The translations under genes and the position numbers were made by a program. 64,000 bases of DNA, taken from NCBI RefSeq assembly GCF_000382305.1, contig NZ_KB908023.1, positions 100,946 to 164,945 on the forward strand, read 5' to 3'. The DNA comes from Vitreoscilla stercoraria DSM 513 (GTDB taxonomy: Bacteria; Pseudomonadota; Gammaproteobacteria; Burkholderiales; Neisseriaceae). Below, in pieces: positions 9,101-17,032 of the stretch (position 1 is its first letter; each line of letters begins with the position of its first letter). The notes under the pieces were generated by a model. That model was not told the origin of the DNA. It ran no database searches and was given only the letters and a program-made list of their open reading frames with translations.

Positions 9101-9140
9101 AAGCGGCCTGTAAGCCGCTTGTCAAAGTTTTCAGGACGCT
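9101..9140 (-). terminator. Terminator after pntB with two variant DUS-like words
   Basis: AAGCGGC-CTGTAA-GCCGCTT is a perfect 7-bp stem whose loop is the CTGTAA end of the word. A second variant, TTTCAGGACGCT, follows at 9129-9140 just beyond the pntB stop. Both are one base from the consensus. Confidence 0.65.
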
Positions 9141-9141
9141 T

Positions 9142-10524
9142 TTACAAGTGCTGCAAAATTTCCGCAACTTTGTCTTTGGCATCTCCAAAATACATAAAGC
9201 TGTTGTCATTGAAAAACAATGGGTTTTGCACACCTGCATAGCCTGCATTCATCGAACGCTTGAACACCACCACATTTTTAGCATCCCACACATGCAAAAC
9301 AGGCATGCCTGCAATAGGGCTGTGCGGGTCAGAGGCAGCAGCAGGATTGACCGTGTCATTGGCACCAATGACTAACACCACATCGGTGTCACCAAAATCA
9401 TCGTTGATTTCATCCATTTCCAACACAATGTCGTAAGGTACTTTCGCTTCAGCGAGCAACACATTCATGTGTCCAGGCAAACGCCCTGCCACAGGATGAA
9501 TACCAAAGCGCACGTTAATCCCTTTGGCACGCAATTTTTGCGTTAATTCAGCCACAGGATATTGCGCTTGTGCCACCGCCATGCCATAACCCGGTGTAAT
9601 GATGACGCTGCTGGCTTCTTTGAGCATGGCAGCCAACGCATCGGCTTGAATTTCTTTGTGCTCGCCCGTCACTTCTTCGGCATTGGCACTGGTTTCATTG
9701 CCAAAACCGCCTGCAATCACCGAAATAAACGAGCGGTTCATGGCTTTACACATGATGTATGACAAAATCGCCCCTGAAGAGCCGACCAAAGCACCTGTGA
9801 CAATCAACAAATCATTCGACAACATAAAACCTGTTGCTGCGGCAGCCCAACCTGAATACGAATTGAGCATGGAAATGACCACAGGCATGTCAGCACCACC
9901 AATAGACGCCACTAAATGCCAACCGAAACCCATAGCAATCACGGTCATCAACAACAAACACGCCGTACCCCACCAAGCGCCGCCCGCACCCAAGAATAAA
10001 ACCAACAAAATCACGCCAGACACCAAAGCCGCAATATTGAGCAAATTTTTATTGGGCAAGGTCAAGGCTTTGGAGCTGATTTTACCATTGAGCTTACCAA
10101 ATGCGACCAACGAACCCGTAAATGTCACCGCGCCAATGAACATGCCTAAAAACACTTCGACCATATGGATGGTGTGCATGTCAGCGGCAATATTGCCGGG
10201 TTCAATATAGCTGTTAAAGCCTACAAACACCGCTGCCAAACCGACAAAACTGTGTAAAATCGCGATGAGTTCGGGCATTTGTGTCATTTCAACTTTGCTG
10301 GCACGGTAAATACCAACAGCGGCACCTGCCAACATCGCAATCAAAATCCAAACCAAGCCTTGCGTGTTTTGACCAAACACCGTCACCACCAACGCAATAG
10401 TCATTCCCAACATACCAAAAACATTGCCACGCTTAGCAGTTTCTTGTTTGGACAAACCTGCCAAACTGGCGATGAATAAAACGGCCGCAATAATGTAAGC
10501 GGCACTGACAAATCCTGAAGACAT
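9142..10524 (-). CDS. pntB: NAD(P) transhydrogenase subunit beta
   Basis: This is the beta subunit of the membrane transhydrogenase, which uses the proton gradient to reduce NADP with NADH. At 460 residues it matches the family length (E. coli 462). The first about 265 residues hold roughly eight or nine membrane helices. The C-terminal domain III binds NADP, with VIITPGYGMAVAQAQY, FGIHPVAGRLPGHMNVLLAEA and LVIGANDTVNPAA. It lies 11 bases downstream of pntA on the same strand, so the two are surely cotranscribed. Confidence 0.97.
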   Translation of the reverse strand: MSSGFVSAAYIIAAVLFIASLAGLSKQETAKRGNVFGMLGMTIALVVTVFGQNTQGLVWILIAMLAGAAVGIYRASKVEMTQMPELIAILHSFVGLAAVFVGFNSYIEPGNIAADMHTIHMVEVFLGMFIGAVTFTGSLVAFGKLNGKISSKALTLPNKNLLNIAALVSGVILLVLFLGAGGAWWGTACLLLMTVIAMGFGWHLVASIGGADMPVVISMLNSYSGWAAAATGFMLSNDLLIVTGALVGSSGAILSYIMCKAMNRSFISVIAGGFGNETSANAEEVTGEHKEIQADALAAMLKEASSVIITPGYGMAVAQAQYPVAELTQKLRAKGINVRFGIHPVAGRLPGHMNVLLAEAKVPYDIVLEMDEINDDFGDTDVVLVIGANDTVNPAAASDPHSPIAGMPVLHVWDAKNVVVFKRSMNAGYAGVQNPLFFNDNSFMYFGDAKDKVAEILQHL

Positions 10525-10535
10525 GAGTTTTCCCC

Positions 10536-12068
10536 TTAACCTTTACGGAACATATTGAGCATGCGGCGAGTGACAAAAAAACCGCCAAAAATATTGATAC
10601 TGACCAAAAATACGGCGACAAAAGCCAATATACTGACCAAGAAATGCCCTTGTCCGATTTGCAAAATCACGCCCAAAATCACAATGCCTGAAATGGCATT
10701 GGTCACTGACATCAAAGGTGTGTGCAAAGAGTGTGACACATTCCACACCACGTAATAACCAACCACACACGCAAGCACAAACACAATAAAATGATTTAAA
10801 AACTCAGTCGGTGCCAATGCGCCTACCCATAAAATCGCCATAGCTGCGAGTATGGCAGGCAACATTTTTTTCCATGCGGCAACCGGTTTAGGTGCTGGTT
10901 TTTCTATGGTTTCGGTTTTGACTGTTTGAGGCTGTACTGAAACTTGAATCGGCGGTGGTGGAAATGTTACTGCTTCGTCATGCGTCACCATCATATTGCG
11001 CACAATCACGTCTTCCGTATTCAAAACGATTTCACCATTTTTCTCAGGTGTAATAAGTTTGGTCAAATTCAGCAAATTAGTAGCGTATAGCTGTGAAGAC
11101 TGTCCTGCCAAGCGATTGGACAAATCGGTGTAACCAATCACTTTCACACCGCCTGTTGTCACAATCAATTCACCCGGCACGGTATATTCACAATTGCCAC
11201 CGCCCACCGCGGCCAAATCCACAATCACCGATCCTGGTTTCATGCTGTCGACCATCGCTTTGGTAATCAATTTGGGTGAAGGCTTACCTGGAATGGCTGC
11301 GGTTGTGATGATAATGTCCACCTCTTGGGCTTGCTGGGTAAACAATTTCATTTCAGCTGCGATGAACTCTTCCGACATCACTTTGGCATAACCATCAGCA
11401 CTGCCACCTGCTTCATTCGGAAAATCCAATTTCAAAAACTGCCCACCCATGGATTCAATTTGTTCTGCCACCTCCAAACGGGTATCAAATGCCCTAACGA
11501 TGGCTCCCAAAGAATTTGCTGCCCCAATAGCCGCCAAACCCGCCACGCCCGCACCAATCACCAAAACTTTTGCCGGTGGTACTTTGCCTGCAGCGGTAAT
11601 TTGCCCTGTAAAAAAACGCCCAAATTCATGCGCCGCTTCTATCACCGCCCTGTAACCACTGATATTGGCCAAAGACGACAACGCATCCATAGACTGGGCG
11701 CGAGAAATACGCGGCACCATTTCCATCGCCAAGGCCGTCACACCTTGAGCACGCAATTTTTCAAGCAAATCAGGATTTTGAGCGGCCTGTATGAAACTGA
11801 CCAATACTGCGCCTTTTTGCATTTTTTCGACTTCTGTAAAAGTCGGTGGATTGACCTTTAAAAGCATGTTTGCTCGCCAGACCTGCTCTGCATCCACCAC
11901 CAAAGCGCCTGCATTGACATAAGCCAAATCATCAAAACTCGCTCCCATCCCCGCTTGGGTTTCGACTTCCACTGCAAAACCCAATTTTACCAATTGCGCT
12001 ACCGTGGTGGGTGTAGCCGCAACACGCAACTCACGACTCAAACTTTCCTTAGGTATCCCGATTTTCAT
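10536..12068 (-). CDS. pntA: NAD(P) transhydrogenase subunit alpha
   Basis: The 510-residue alpha subunit has the same length as E. coli PntA. Domain I, which binds NAD(H), fills residues 1 to about 380 (MKIGIPKESLSRELRVAATP; Rossmann motif VLVIGAGVAGLAAIGAA). Four membrane helices follow from about 405. It pairs with PntB to exchange hydride between NADH and NADP with proton transport. A very strong Shine-Dalgarno (AAGGAGG) precedes ATG. A 14-base palindrome lies 24 bases upstream of the start and may be an operator. It is not split into PntAA and PntAB as in some alphaproteobacteria. Confidence 0.97.
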   Translation of the reverse strand: MKIGIPKESLSRELRVAATPTTVAQLVKLGFAVEVETQAGMGASFDDLAYVNAGALVVDAEQVWRANMLLKVNPPTFTEVEKMQKGAVLVSFIQAAQNPDLLEKLRAQGVTALAMEMVPRISRAQSMDALSSLANISGYRAVIEAAHEFGRFFTGQITAAGKVPPAKVLVIGAGVAGLAAIGAANSLGAIVRAFDTRLEVAEQIESMGGQFLKLDFPNEAGGSADGYAKVMSEEFIAAEMKLFTQQAQEVDIIITTAAIPGKPSPKLITKAMVDSMKPGSVIVDLAAVGGGNCEYTVPGELIVTTGGVKVIGYTDLSNRLAGQSSQLYATNLLNLTKLITPEKNGEIVLNTEDVIVRNMMVTHDEAVTFPPPPIQVSVQPQTVKTETIEKPAPKPVAAWKKMLPAILAAMAILWVGALAPTEFLNHFIVFVLACVVGYYVVWNVSHSLHTPLMSVTNAISGIVILGVILQIGQGHFLVSILAFVAVFLVSINIFGGFFVTRRMLNMFRKG

Positions 12069-12091
12069 CGCATGCCTCCTTCATAAAATGG

Positions 12092-12105
12092 TGTGATTGA
12101 TCACA
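12092..12105. promoter_or_regulatory. Palindromic operator candidate upstream of pntA
   Basis: TGTGATTGATCACA has arms TGTGA and TCACA around 4 bases, just upstream of the pntA ribosome site. CRP/FNR-type sites have similar arms, but the CRP spacer is 6 bases, so the binding protein is unknown. Confidence 0.4.
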
Positions 12106-12254
12106 ATAACTATCGTTCAAAAGATATGACTCACATCCACAACCATGACATTTGAATCAAAACCATCCATCATTTTGTAAATTGAATCTGTCCCATCATG
12201 CGAGTTTCACCAATTCAACCCAAAATTTCAATGAGTTGATAGCATATTTTTTCA

Positions 12255-12283
12255 TTAGCACATTATTCAAAATATGTTATAAT
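12255..12283 (+). promoter_or_regulatory. Sigma70-type promoter candidate before the first hydrolase-like gene
   Basis: TTAGCA, a 17-base spacer, then a perfect TATAAT at 12278-12283, about 48 bases before the GTG start at 12331. The flanks are AT-rich. Confidence 0.55.
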
Positions 12284-12330
12284 TCATTCACTTATTATTA
12301 AAAATATACACATCAAACTAGGAAACCACT

Positions 12331-13446
12331 GTGGATATGCCATTAGTCTTGTTTTCAACCATTCCAACATCCCACAATCAATTTATTGCCATCGCAACAT
12401 TAAATCGACCTAAAGCCTTGAATGCGCAAAACACAGCGTTGATTATTCAGCTGCGTCAACAATTAGAAACTTGGCAAAATGACGACAGTATTGCCATGAT
12501 TTGGTTAGATGGCAGTGGTGACAAAGCTTTTTGTGCAGGCGGTGACATTCGTGAATTGCGTCAAGGTGTGGTGGATGCGCTAAATGAACAACAAGCGCAC
12601 GAACATGTGCATGAATTTTTTGCTGCTGAATATTATTTGTGTGAATACTTGAGCCGCTATCCCAAGCCTGTGGTGTGTTGGGCAAGCGGGATTGTGATGG
12701 GCGGTGGCATGGGTTTGGCCAATGCCGCCAGCCACACGATTGTGACCGAAACGACCATGATGGCGATGCCTGAAATCAGCATAGGCTTGTATCCTGATGC
12801 AGGCGGCACATGGTTTTTGCAAAAATTCCCGTTTGGCAGTGGTCGCTTTTTAGGCTTAACAGGCGCGCGCTTCAATGGTCGCGATGCCTTGTTGGGCAAT
12901 TTAGCCGCCTATTCACGCCCAAGCGACAGCCGCCAAGAAACTTTAGAAGCTTTGATTGCTGCCGATTGGTCTATGCCTGCGCATCAAGTGGTGCGCCAGA
13001 CCTTGAATCCATTGCAAGCTGCGGCATTGCCTGAGAGCCAGATTTTGGCCAACCATGCCGTTTTGCAAGAAATTGTCAGCCAAGCTACCTTTCAGGACGC
13101 CTTAACCATCTTGGCACACAATCACGCTGACAATAATTGGTTGGCACAAGCGCATGAAAATACCCAAAATGGTTGCCCAACCAGCATGGGTTTGATTTGG
13201 CGTTTGATGGAAGATTTGAAACATGCATCGCTCGCTGAATGCATCGAGCAAGAATTAATCGTGTCGCAACAATGCTGTACCCGTCCCGATTTTCTAGAAG
13301 GCGTGCGTGCGTTGCTGATTGATAAAGATAAAAATCCGCAATGGGTCAAATCCATCGCGCAAGTGAATCGAGCATGGTTGGATACTTTTTTTGAGAGCAG
13401 TGAATATTTAGCCAAAACATCGATTGAATCTGTCACTTTGGCATAA
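12331..13446 (+). CDS. Enoyl-CoA hydratase/isomerase family, 3-hydroxyisobutyryl-CoA hydrolase-like (copy 1)
   Basis: The 371-residue product has the crotonase fold and the length and motifs of the HIBCH group: LNRPKALNAQ, FCAGGDIREL (oxyanion loop), SGIVMGGGMGLANA and MPEISIGLYPDAGGTWFL, which keeps the Glu and Asp of the hydrolase active site. HIBCH cleaves 3-hydroxyisobutyryl-CoA in valine breakdown; other acyl-CoA substrates are possible. I favour the GTG at 12331, since AGGA lies 7 bases upstream; the ATG two codons later is a weaker alternative. The next gene is a clear paralogue, 171 bases downstream. A variant word TTTCAGGACGC (Phe-Gln-Asp-Ala) lies at 13090. Confidence 0.85.
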   Translation: MDMPLVLFSTIPTSHNQFIAIATLNRPKALNAQNTALIIQLRQQLETWQNDDSIAMIWLDGSGDKAFCAGGDIRELRQGVVDALNEQQAHEHVHEFFAAEYYLCEYLSRYPKPVVCWASGIVMGGGMGLANAASHTIVTETTMMAMPEISIGLYPDAGGTWFLQKFPFGSGRFLGLTGARFNGRDALLGNLAAYSRPSDSRQETLEALIAADWSMPAHQVVRQTLNPLQAAALPESQILANHAVLQEIVSQATFQDALTILAHNHADNNWLAQAHENTQNGCPTSMGLIWRLMEDLKHASLAECIEQELIVSQQCCTRPDFLEGVRALLIDKDKNPQWVKSIAQVNRAWLDTFFESSEYLAKTSIESVTLA

Positions 13447-13478
13447 AGCCATGCCATTCATCTTGAAACGCCTTCACT

Positions 13479-13520
13479 GTTGCCGCTAACACACAATTTT
13501 ACTTGTTTGTGAGCGGCAAC
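13479..13520. terminator. Inverted repeat after hydrolase copy 1
   Basis: GTTGCCGCT and AGCGGCAAC form a perfect 9-bp stem around a 24-base loop that can pair further (CACAA with TTGTG). No long T-run follows, so it may be a weak terminator, an attenuator or a binding site. Confidence 0.5.
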
Positions 13521-13528
13521 ATGCCATT

Positions 13529-13604
13529 TAGATGGGGTCACTGTTATCCTCAAACCACCACACCATACCTATACTGAACAAAAAACGGTGTGCTGACCCA
13601 TCTA
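13529..13604 (+). promoter_or_regulatory. Structured leader directly before hydrolase copy 2
   Basis: An outer stem pairs TAGATGGGGTCA (13529-13540) with TGACCCATCTA (13594-13604), with one bulged G. Inside it CACACC (13559-13564) pairs with GGTGTG (13587-13592). The CAAGGAG ribosome site begins 2 bases after the outer stem. This could be a cis-acting RNA or a nested operator; no known riboswitch class was recognised. Confidence 0.4.
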
Positions 13605-13617
13605 TCAAGGAGTTTTC

Positions 13618-14706
13618 ATGAGTAACCCTGTTTCACAAGCAGTCGTTTTAAGCCAATTATTGCCAACATTCGATGGCAAACACATCGGCATTTTAAGTAT
13701 CAATCGCCCTAAAGCCTTAAATTCTTTGAATTTAGAAGTCATCCAAGCCATGCGCGCACAATTGCAAACATGGGAGCAAGATGCCAACATCGTAGCAGTT
13801 TGGTTAGAAGGCAATGAGCGGGCTTTGTGTGCAGGTGGTGACATTCGTGCATTGCAACAATGTGTCGGACAAGAAGATGCCGCAGCACAAGTTGCCCATT
13901 TTTTCCAACATGAATATGGTTTGTACGCTTACATGGCGCATTATGCCAAACCCATCATCACTTGGTGTAGCGGCATCGTCATGGGCGGTGGCTTGGGTTT
14001 GGCTGCAGCGTCCACTGTACGCATCGTCACCGAAACCACACAAATGGCAATGCCTGAAATCAGCATAGGCTTGTTTCCCGATGCCGGCGCGAATGCTTTT
14101 TTACAAAAATTCCCATTCAAAAGTGGCGTATTTTTGGGATTGAGTGGCGCACGATTCAATGGCAACGATGCCATATTGGGCAATTTGGCTGAATTTGCTT
14201 TTGCCAGCGACAGTAAAGAGCGCATTTTACAAACTTTACAACAAGCCAAATGGCATCAAAAACCGTTGGTTGCCATCAAACAAGCTTTGTTGGATTTACC
14301 CGCAGCCACCTTACCTGAAGGCCATTTGCTCGCCCATCAACACACCATTACCCAAATTACCCAGCAAGCAACGTTTCAGGACGCTTTGAATCTGATTTTG
14401 GCGCACCGCCACGACAGCGATTGGATGGAAAATGCTGCTCATTTTATCGAACAAGGTTGCGCTACCAGTGCCGCTTTGCATTGGGAATTGATGCAAAAAT
14501 GCCGTCATTTGTCGCTCAAAGACATTTTAAATTTAGAACATACGGTTGCAACCCATTGTGTGTTGATGCCTGATTTTAGCGAAGGTGTGCGCGCTTTGCT
14601 CATCGACAAAGACAAAAATCCAAAATGGCAAAAAACCGCAGCTGAAATAGATGATGCGTGGCTCACACCATTTTTTAATCCATTAAGCATAGAGATGATT
14701 TTGTAA
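13618..14706 (+). CDS. Enoyl-CoA hydratase/isomerase family, 3-hydroxyisobutyryl-CoA hydrolase-like (copy 2)
   Basis: This 362-residue paralogue of the preceding gene shares its blocks in order: INRPKALNSLN, LCAGGDIRAL, WCSGIVMGGGLGLAAA, MAMPEISIGLFPDAGANAFL, ATFQDAL and a shared C-terminal part (EGVRALLIDKDKNPKWQK). The active-site Glu and Asp are kept; the GG after DA has become AN, so substrate or rate may differ. AAGGAG precedes ATG by 6 bases. The tandem arrangement points to local duplication. The end is marked by a perfect DUS-type hairpin. Confidence 0.84.
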   Translation: MSNPVSQAVVLSQLLPTFDGKHIGILSINRPKALNSLNLEVIQAMRAQLQTWEQDANIVAVWLEGNERALCAGGDIRALQQCVGQEDAAAQVAHFFQHEYGLYAYMAHYAKPIITWCSGIVMGGGLGLAAASTVRIVTETTQMAMPEISIGLFPDAGANAFLQKFPFKSGVFLGLSGARFNGNDAILGNLAEFAFASDSKERILQTLQQAKWHQKPLVAIKQALLDLPAATLPEGHLLAHQHTITQITQQATFQDALNLILAHRHDSDWMENAAHFIEQGCATSAALHWELMQKCRHLSLKDILNLEHTVATHCVLMPDFSEGVRALLIDKDKNPKWQKTAAEIDDAWLTPFFNPLSIEMIL

Positions 14707-14717
14707 TACACATTTAA

Positions 14718-14746
14718 AAGCGTCCTGTAACATTTACAGGACGCTT
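14718..14746. terminator. DUS-type inverted pair (bidirectional terminator)
   Basis: Two exact AAGCGTCCTGTAA words face each other around 3 bases, giving a 13-bp stem between the convergent hydrolase copy 2 and the MFS gene. Confidence 0.92.
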
Positions 14747-14755
14747 GAATGGTTT

Positions 14756-15940
14756 TTAAAACCTCACTTTGTCTATCAAGCTTTGGATTTTAAATGAGCC
14801 TAAAATACCGAGAATGCTCAAAGTCACACACACCATCCATGCTTGCTCCCAACCGCCCCACCATGTCACCAACACGCCCATTAATGGTGGCAAACAAAAC
14901 TGTCCGAGCGAAGACCATTGTTGTATCCAACCGATGCTGCCTGCTACCAATTGTGGGCTTGGTGCAAAGACGCCTGCATAAGCGAATACCACCCCGGGAA
15001 TCAAACCACCGACCATAGAAAAAGCCAAGACGCCGACATATTGCCATATAAATGGCAAGTCGTTCACGCCTGCAAACATCATAATGGTACCGACTATCAT
15101 CACAACAAAACCTGTGCTTAATAAGCTCAACGCACGGCGACCTTGTTGCAATAAAACACCTGACAACACCGAGCCCAAAACATTGCTCAAACACACCAAT
15201 GCCGTCAACATACCCGCATGTGCTGCGGCAACATTCGCTTGTATATAAATAGATGGTAAAAAGCCCATAATGGCAAACCATTGGCTGGTATAACAAGCAA
15301 ATACCAAACCCAATAACCATGATGGTGCATGAGACAAAATCTGACGGAACAATTGCCCTAGCGATTGTTGCTGATGATGAGACACCTGCACCACAGGAAC
15401 CACCCGCCACACCCACAGCCCCATCACAAAAGCCAACGCAGCAAAACCCAACCACACATAAGACCAATGAAACGCTTGCAAACCCAGTGGTGTGATTAAC
15501 AAACTCAAAGCCACGCCCAAACCCATATACGCGCCCCAATATGCCATCATGGCTTTGAGTTTGTCTAAAGAGACCAATTGTCTGAGCAAAGCCGGTGCGG
15601 GCAAAATCACACACAAAAAGCCAAATCCTTCTAACAATCTTGCTGCAAACAACGCATAAAAATGTTGAGAAAAAGCGCCCAAGGTACTGGCCACCATCAA
15701 AATTCCCAAACCGCCCATTAACATTTTTTTTAAGCCAATTTTGCCAGCGGCCATGCCCAAACTCAATGCGCACAACATACCTGCTGCTTGAATGGCCGAA
15801 AGTAAAAATCCCACTTGATTCAAATTCAAATCCAATTGTTGCTGCAAAATCGGAATGGTCGGCGGCAATTTACCAATGTGCATGGCCGCAACCACGCCCG
15901 CCATAATGATTAACCATGGCGCAAATTTATGTTGTTTCAA
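14756..15940 (-). CDS. Major facilitator superfamily transporter
   Basis: The 394-residue product has about twelve membrane helices and MFS features: LGMAAGKIGLKKMLMGG between helices 2 and 3 and the LLEGFG region in helix 4. The first half (HIGKLPPTIPILQQQL) resembles small-molecule exporters of the CynX/NimT type, but the substrate cannot be read from sequence. It is transcribed towards a DUS hairpin shared with the convergent hydrolase gene and has about 90 bases of leader before the next upstream element. It appears intact and monocistronic. Confidence 0.85.
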   Translation of the reverse strand: MKQHKFAPWLIIMAGVVAAMHIGKLPPTIPILQQQLDLNLNQVGFLLSAIQAAGMLCALSLGMAAGKIGLKKMLMGGLGILMVASTLGAFSQHFYALFAARLLEGFGFLCVILPAPALLRQLVSLDKLKAMMAYWGAYMGLGVALSLLITPLGLQAFHWSYVWLGFAALAFVMGLWVWRVVPVVQVSHHQQQSLGQLFRQILSHAPSWLLGLVFACYTSQWFAIMGFLPSIYIQANVAAAHAGMLTALVCLSNVLGSVLSGVLLQQGRRALSLLSTGFVVMIVGTIMMFAGVNDLPFIWQYVGVLAFSMVGGLIPGVVFAYAGVFAPSPQLVAGSIGWIQQWSSLGQFCLPPLMGVLVTWWGGWEQAWMVCVTLSILGILGSFKIQSLIDKVRF

Positions 15941-16028
15941 ACCACGACTCCTTTGATGCTTGTGTTTTAAATGCAGTGCTTCAATCTCATTTTATTTTTA
16001 TGATGAATGGTGATACCAAGCCATTAAA

Positions 16029-16056
16029 AAGCGGCCTGTAAATATGACAGGACGCT
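16029..16056. terminator. Imperfect DUS-type inverted pair
   Basis: AAGCGGCCTGTAA faces a GACAGGACGCT arm; each arm is one or two bases off consensus, but the hairpin survives. It lies downstream of the small secreted protein gene on the minus strand. Confidence 0.65.
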
Positions 16057-16072
16057 GATTAAAAAGATAACA

Positions 16073-16426
16073 TCAATCATTCATTTTAGACTGACACTCA
16101 TCACGCATCGTCTCTACAAACACTTGTTTTAACATGGCGACTTCTGACTCATTTAAAGCAGCCAATTCATCTGCATCCAAATCTATGTCATATACCCCAT
16201 TCACAACCGCATTCAACAATTGCCCCGCCACAATGCGCTCCTCACCACGAACATCTTTGAGCGCATCTTTAACCAAACTCAAAGCAGTATCACGTCCCAC
16301 ACCCAATTGACGCAATTCAAAAACTTCGCCGCCAAACTCTGCTGAATCGGTACAAACTTCATGCATCTCATTGGCCATAGCCGACATAGAGCAGCACAAT
16401 ACAACCACGCCTAACCATTTTTTCAT
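16073..16426 (-). CDS. Small secreted two-cysteine protein, paralogue A
   Basis: One of four related proteins in this region; the family is unknown to me. The 117-residue product has a signal peptide MKKWLGVVVLCCSMSAMA-N. The mature part has Cys25 and Cys111 near its two ends, a (G/A)GE(V/I)(F/L)(E/D)xR motif (GGEVFELRQLG), a charged central helix (DVRGEERIVAGQLLNAVVNGVYD) and mostly helical, acidic character. One disulfide linking the ends is plausible in the periplasm. GGGAG lies 6 to 10 bases before ATG. It is separated from the other three copies by a DUF6232-like gene and a DUF3360 gene. Confidence 0.65.
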   Translation of the reverse strand: MKKWLGVVVLCCSMSAMANEMHEVCTDSAEFGGEVFELRQLGVGRDTALSLVKDALKDVRGEERIVAGQLLNAVVNGVYDIDLDADELAALNESEVAMLKQVFVETMRDECQSKMND

Positions 16427-16462
16427 TTTTTCTCCCTTTTGTAGTGTAACTTGATGTCATCA

Positions 16463-16474
16463 AGCGTCCTGTAA
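16463..16474 (+). repeat. Single intergenic DUS-like word
   Basis: Exact AGCGTCCTGTAA between paralogue A and the DUF6232-like gene. The facing arm expected of a terminator is not visible. Confidence 0.8.
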
Positions 16475-16491
16475 AAATACAATGGACTGGA

Positions 16492-16908
16492 TTATTTTTT
16501 TAATGAATCTGTTTGCATTTGATATACCAGCTGCGCATAAATACGATCTGCTGCAATCAAATCAAATTTCTTCATCACCTCAACCTTATCGCCATTTTTC
16601 AAAGTCACACTTAATTTTGGGAAAACCTTACCCAACATATAAAACCGCGCTATGGTCAAACCGATTAATATACCCACAGCCAATTTAATCGATTCACTTT
16701 GGTGTTGCGATGCCAAAACAATCCAAGCTGCCAATGCAACCGTTGCCAGCGTCGTCAAAAAGCGAATCAATGCCCGCTTTTTTGGTTTCAAATAATGAAT
16801 GCTGGCAATATCGGCATAAGGATAACGCGCCCCTGCCACAGTCATCGCCACAGCATCAAACTGCACATCGTATTTTGCCAAACTGGCATTCAATTTTTCT
16901 AATTCCAT
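16492..16908 (-). CDS. DUF6232-like small membrane protein
   Basis: The 138-residue product begins with a short beta-rich segment (VAMTVAGARYPYADIASI) typical of DUF6232, in which a small domain senses or displays a YxxxDI-type strand. Two membrane helices follow (about 50-66 and 74-92), and then a second soluble strand pair (LSVTLKNGDKVEVMKKF) and a helical tail. No enzymatic motif is visible. It is probably an inner-membrane protein with both ends in the cytoplasm. The family assignment is from pattern only. Confidence 0.6.
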   Translation of the reverse strand: MELEKLNASLAKYDVQFDAVAMTVAGARYPYADIASIHYLKPKKRALIRFLTTLATVALAAWIVLASQHQSESIKLAVGILIGLTIARFYMLGKVFPKLSVTLKNGDKVEVMKKFDLIAADRIYAQLVYQMQTDSLKK

Positions 16909-16987
16909 TGTTCTTCAATCTTATTCAAACCCTTACTACTTTAACAAAAGTTACCATTGTCGCCAAACCTCGTTTGCAAATAAAAAA

Positions 16988-17011
16988 ACATCCTGTATTC
17001 ATACAGGATGT
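16988..17011. terminator. Hairpin with decayed DUS-like arms
   Basis: ACATCCTGTAT and ATACAGGATGT form an 11-bp stem with a 2-base loop. Both arms have changed together from GCGTCCTGTAA (CA for CG, AT for AA), so pairing is kept while the uptake word is lost. Confidence 0.75.
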
Positions 17012-17032
17012 CTGAATTAAAAAACCCAAGTT

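Noticed and set aside
14790..15773. Second long frame within the MFS gene on the same strand
   Set aside because: The product is Cys- and Arg-rich without hydrophobic pattern, and the overlapping MFS frame has clear family motifs; shadow frame.
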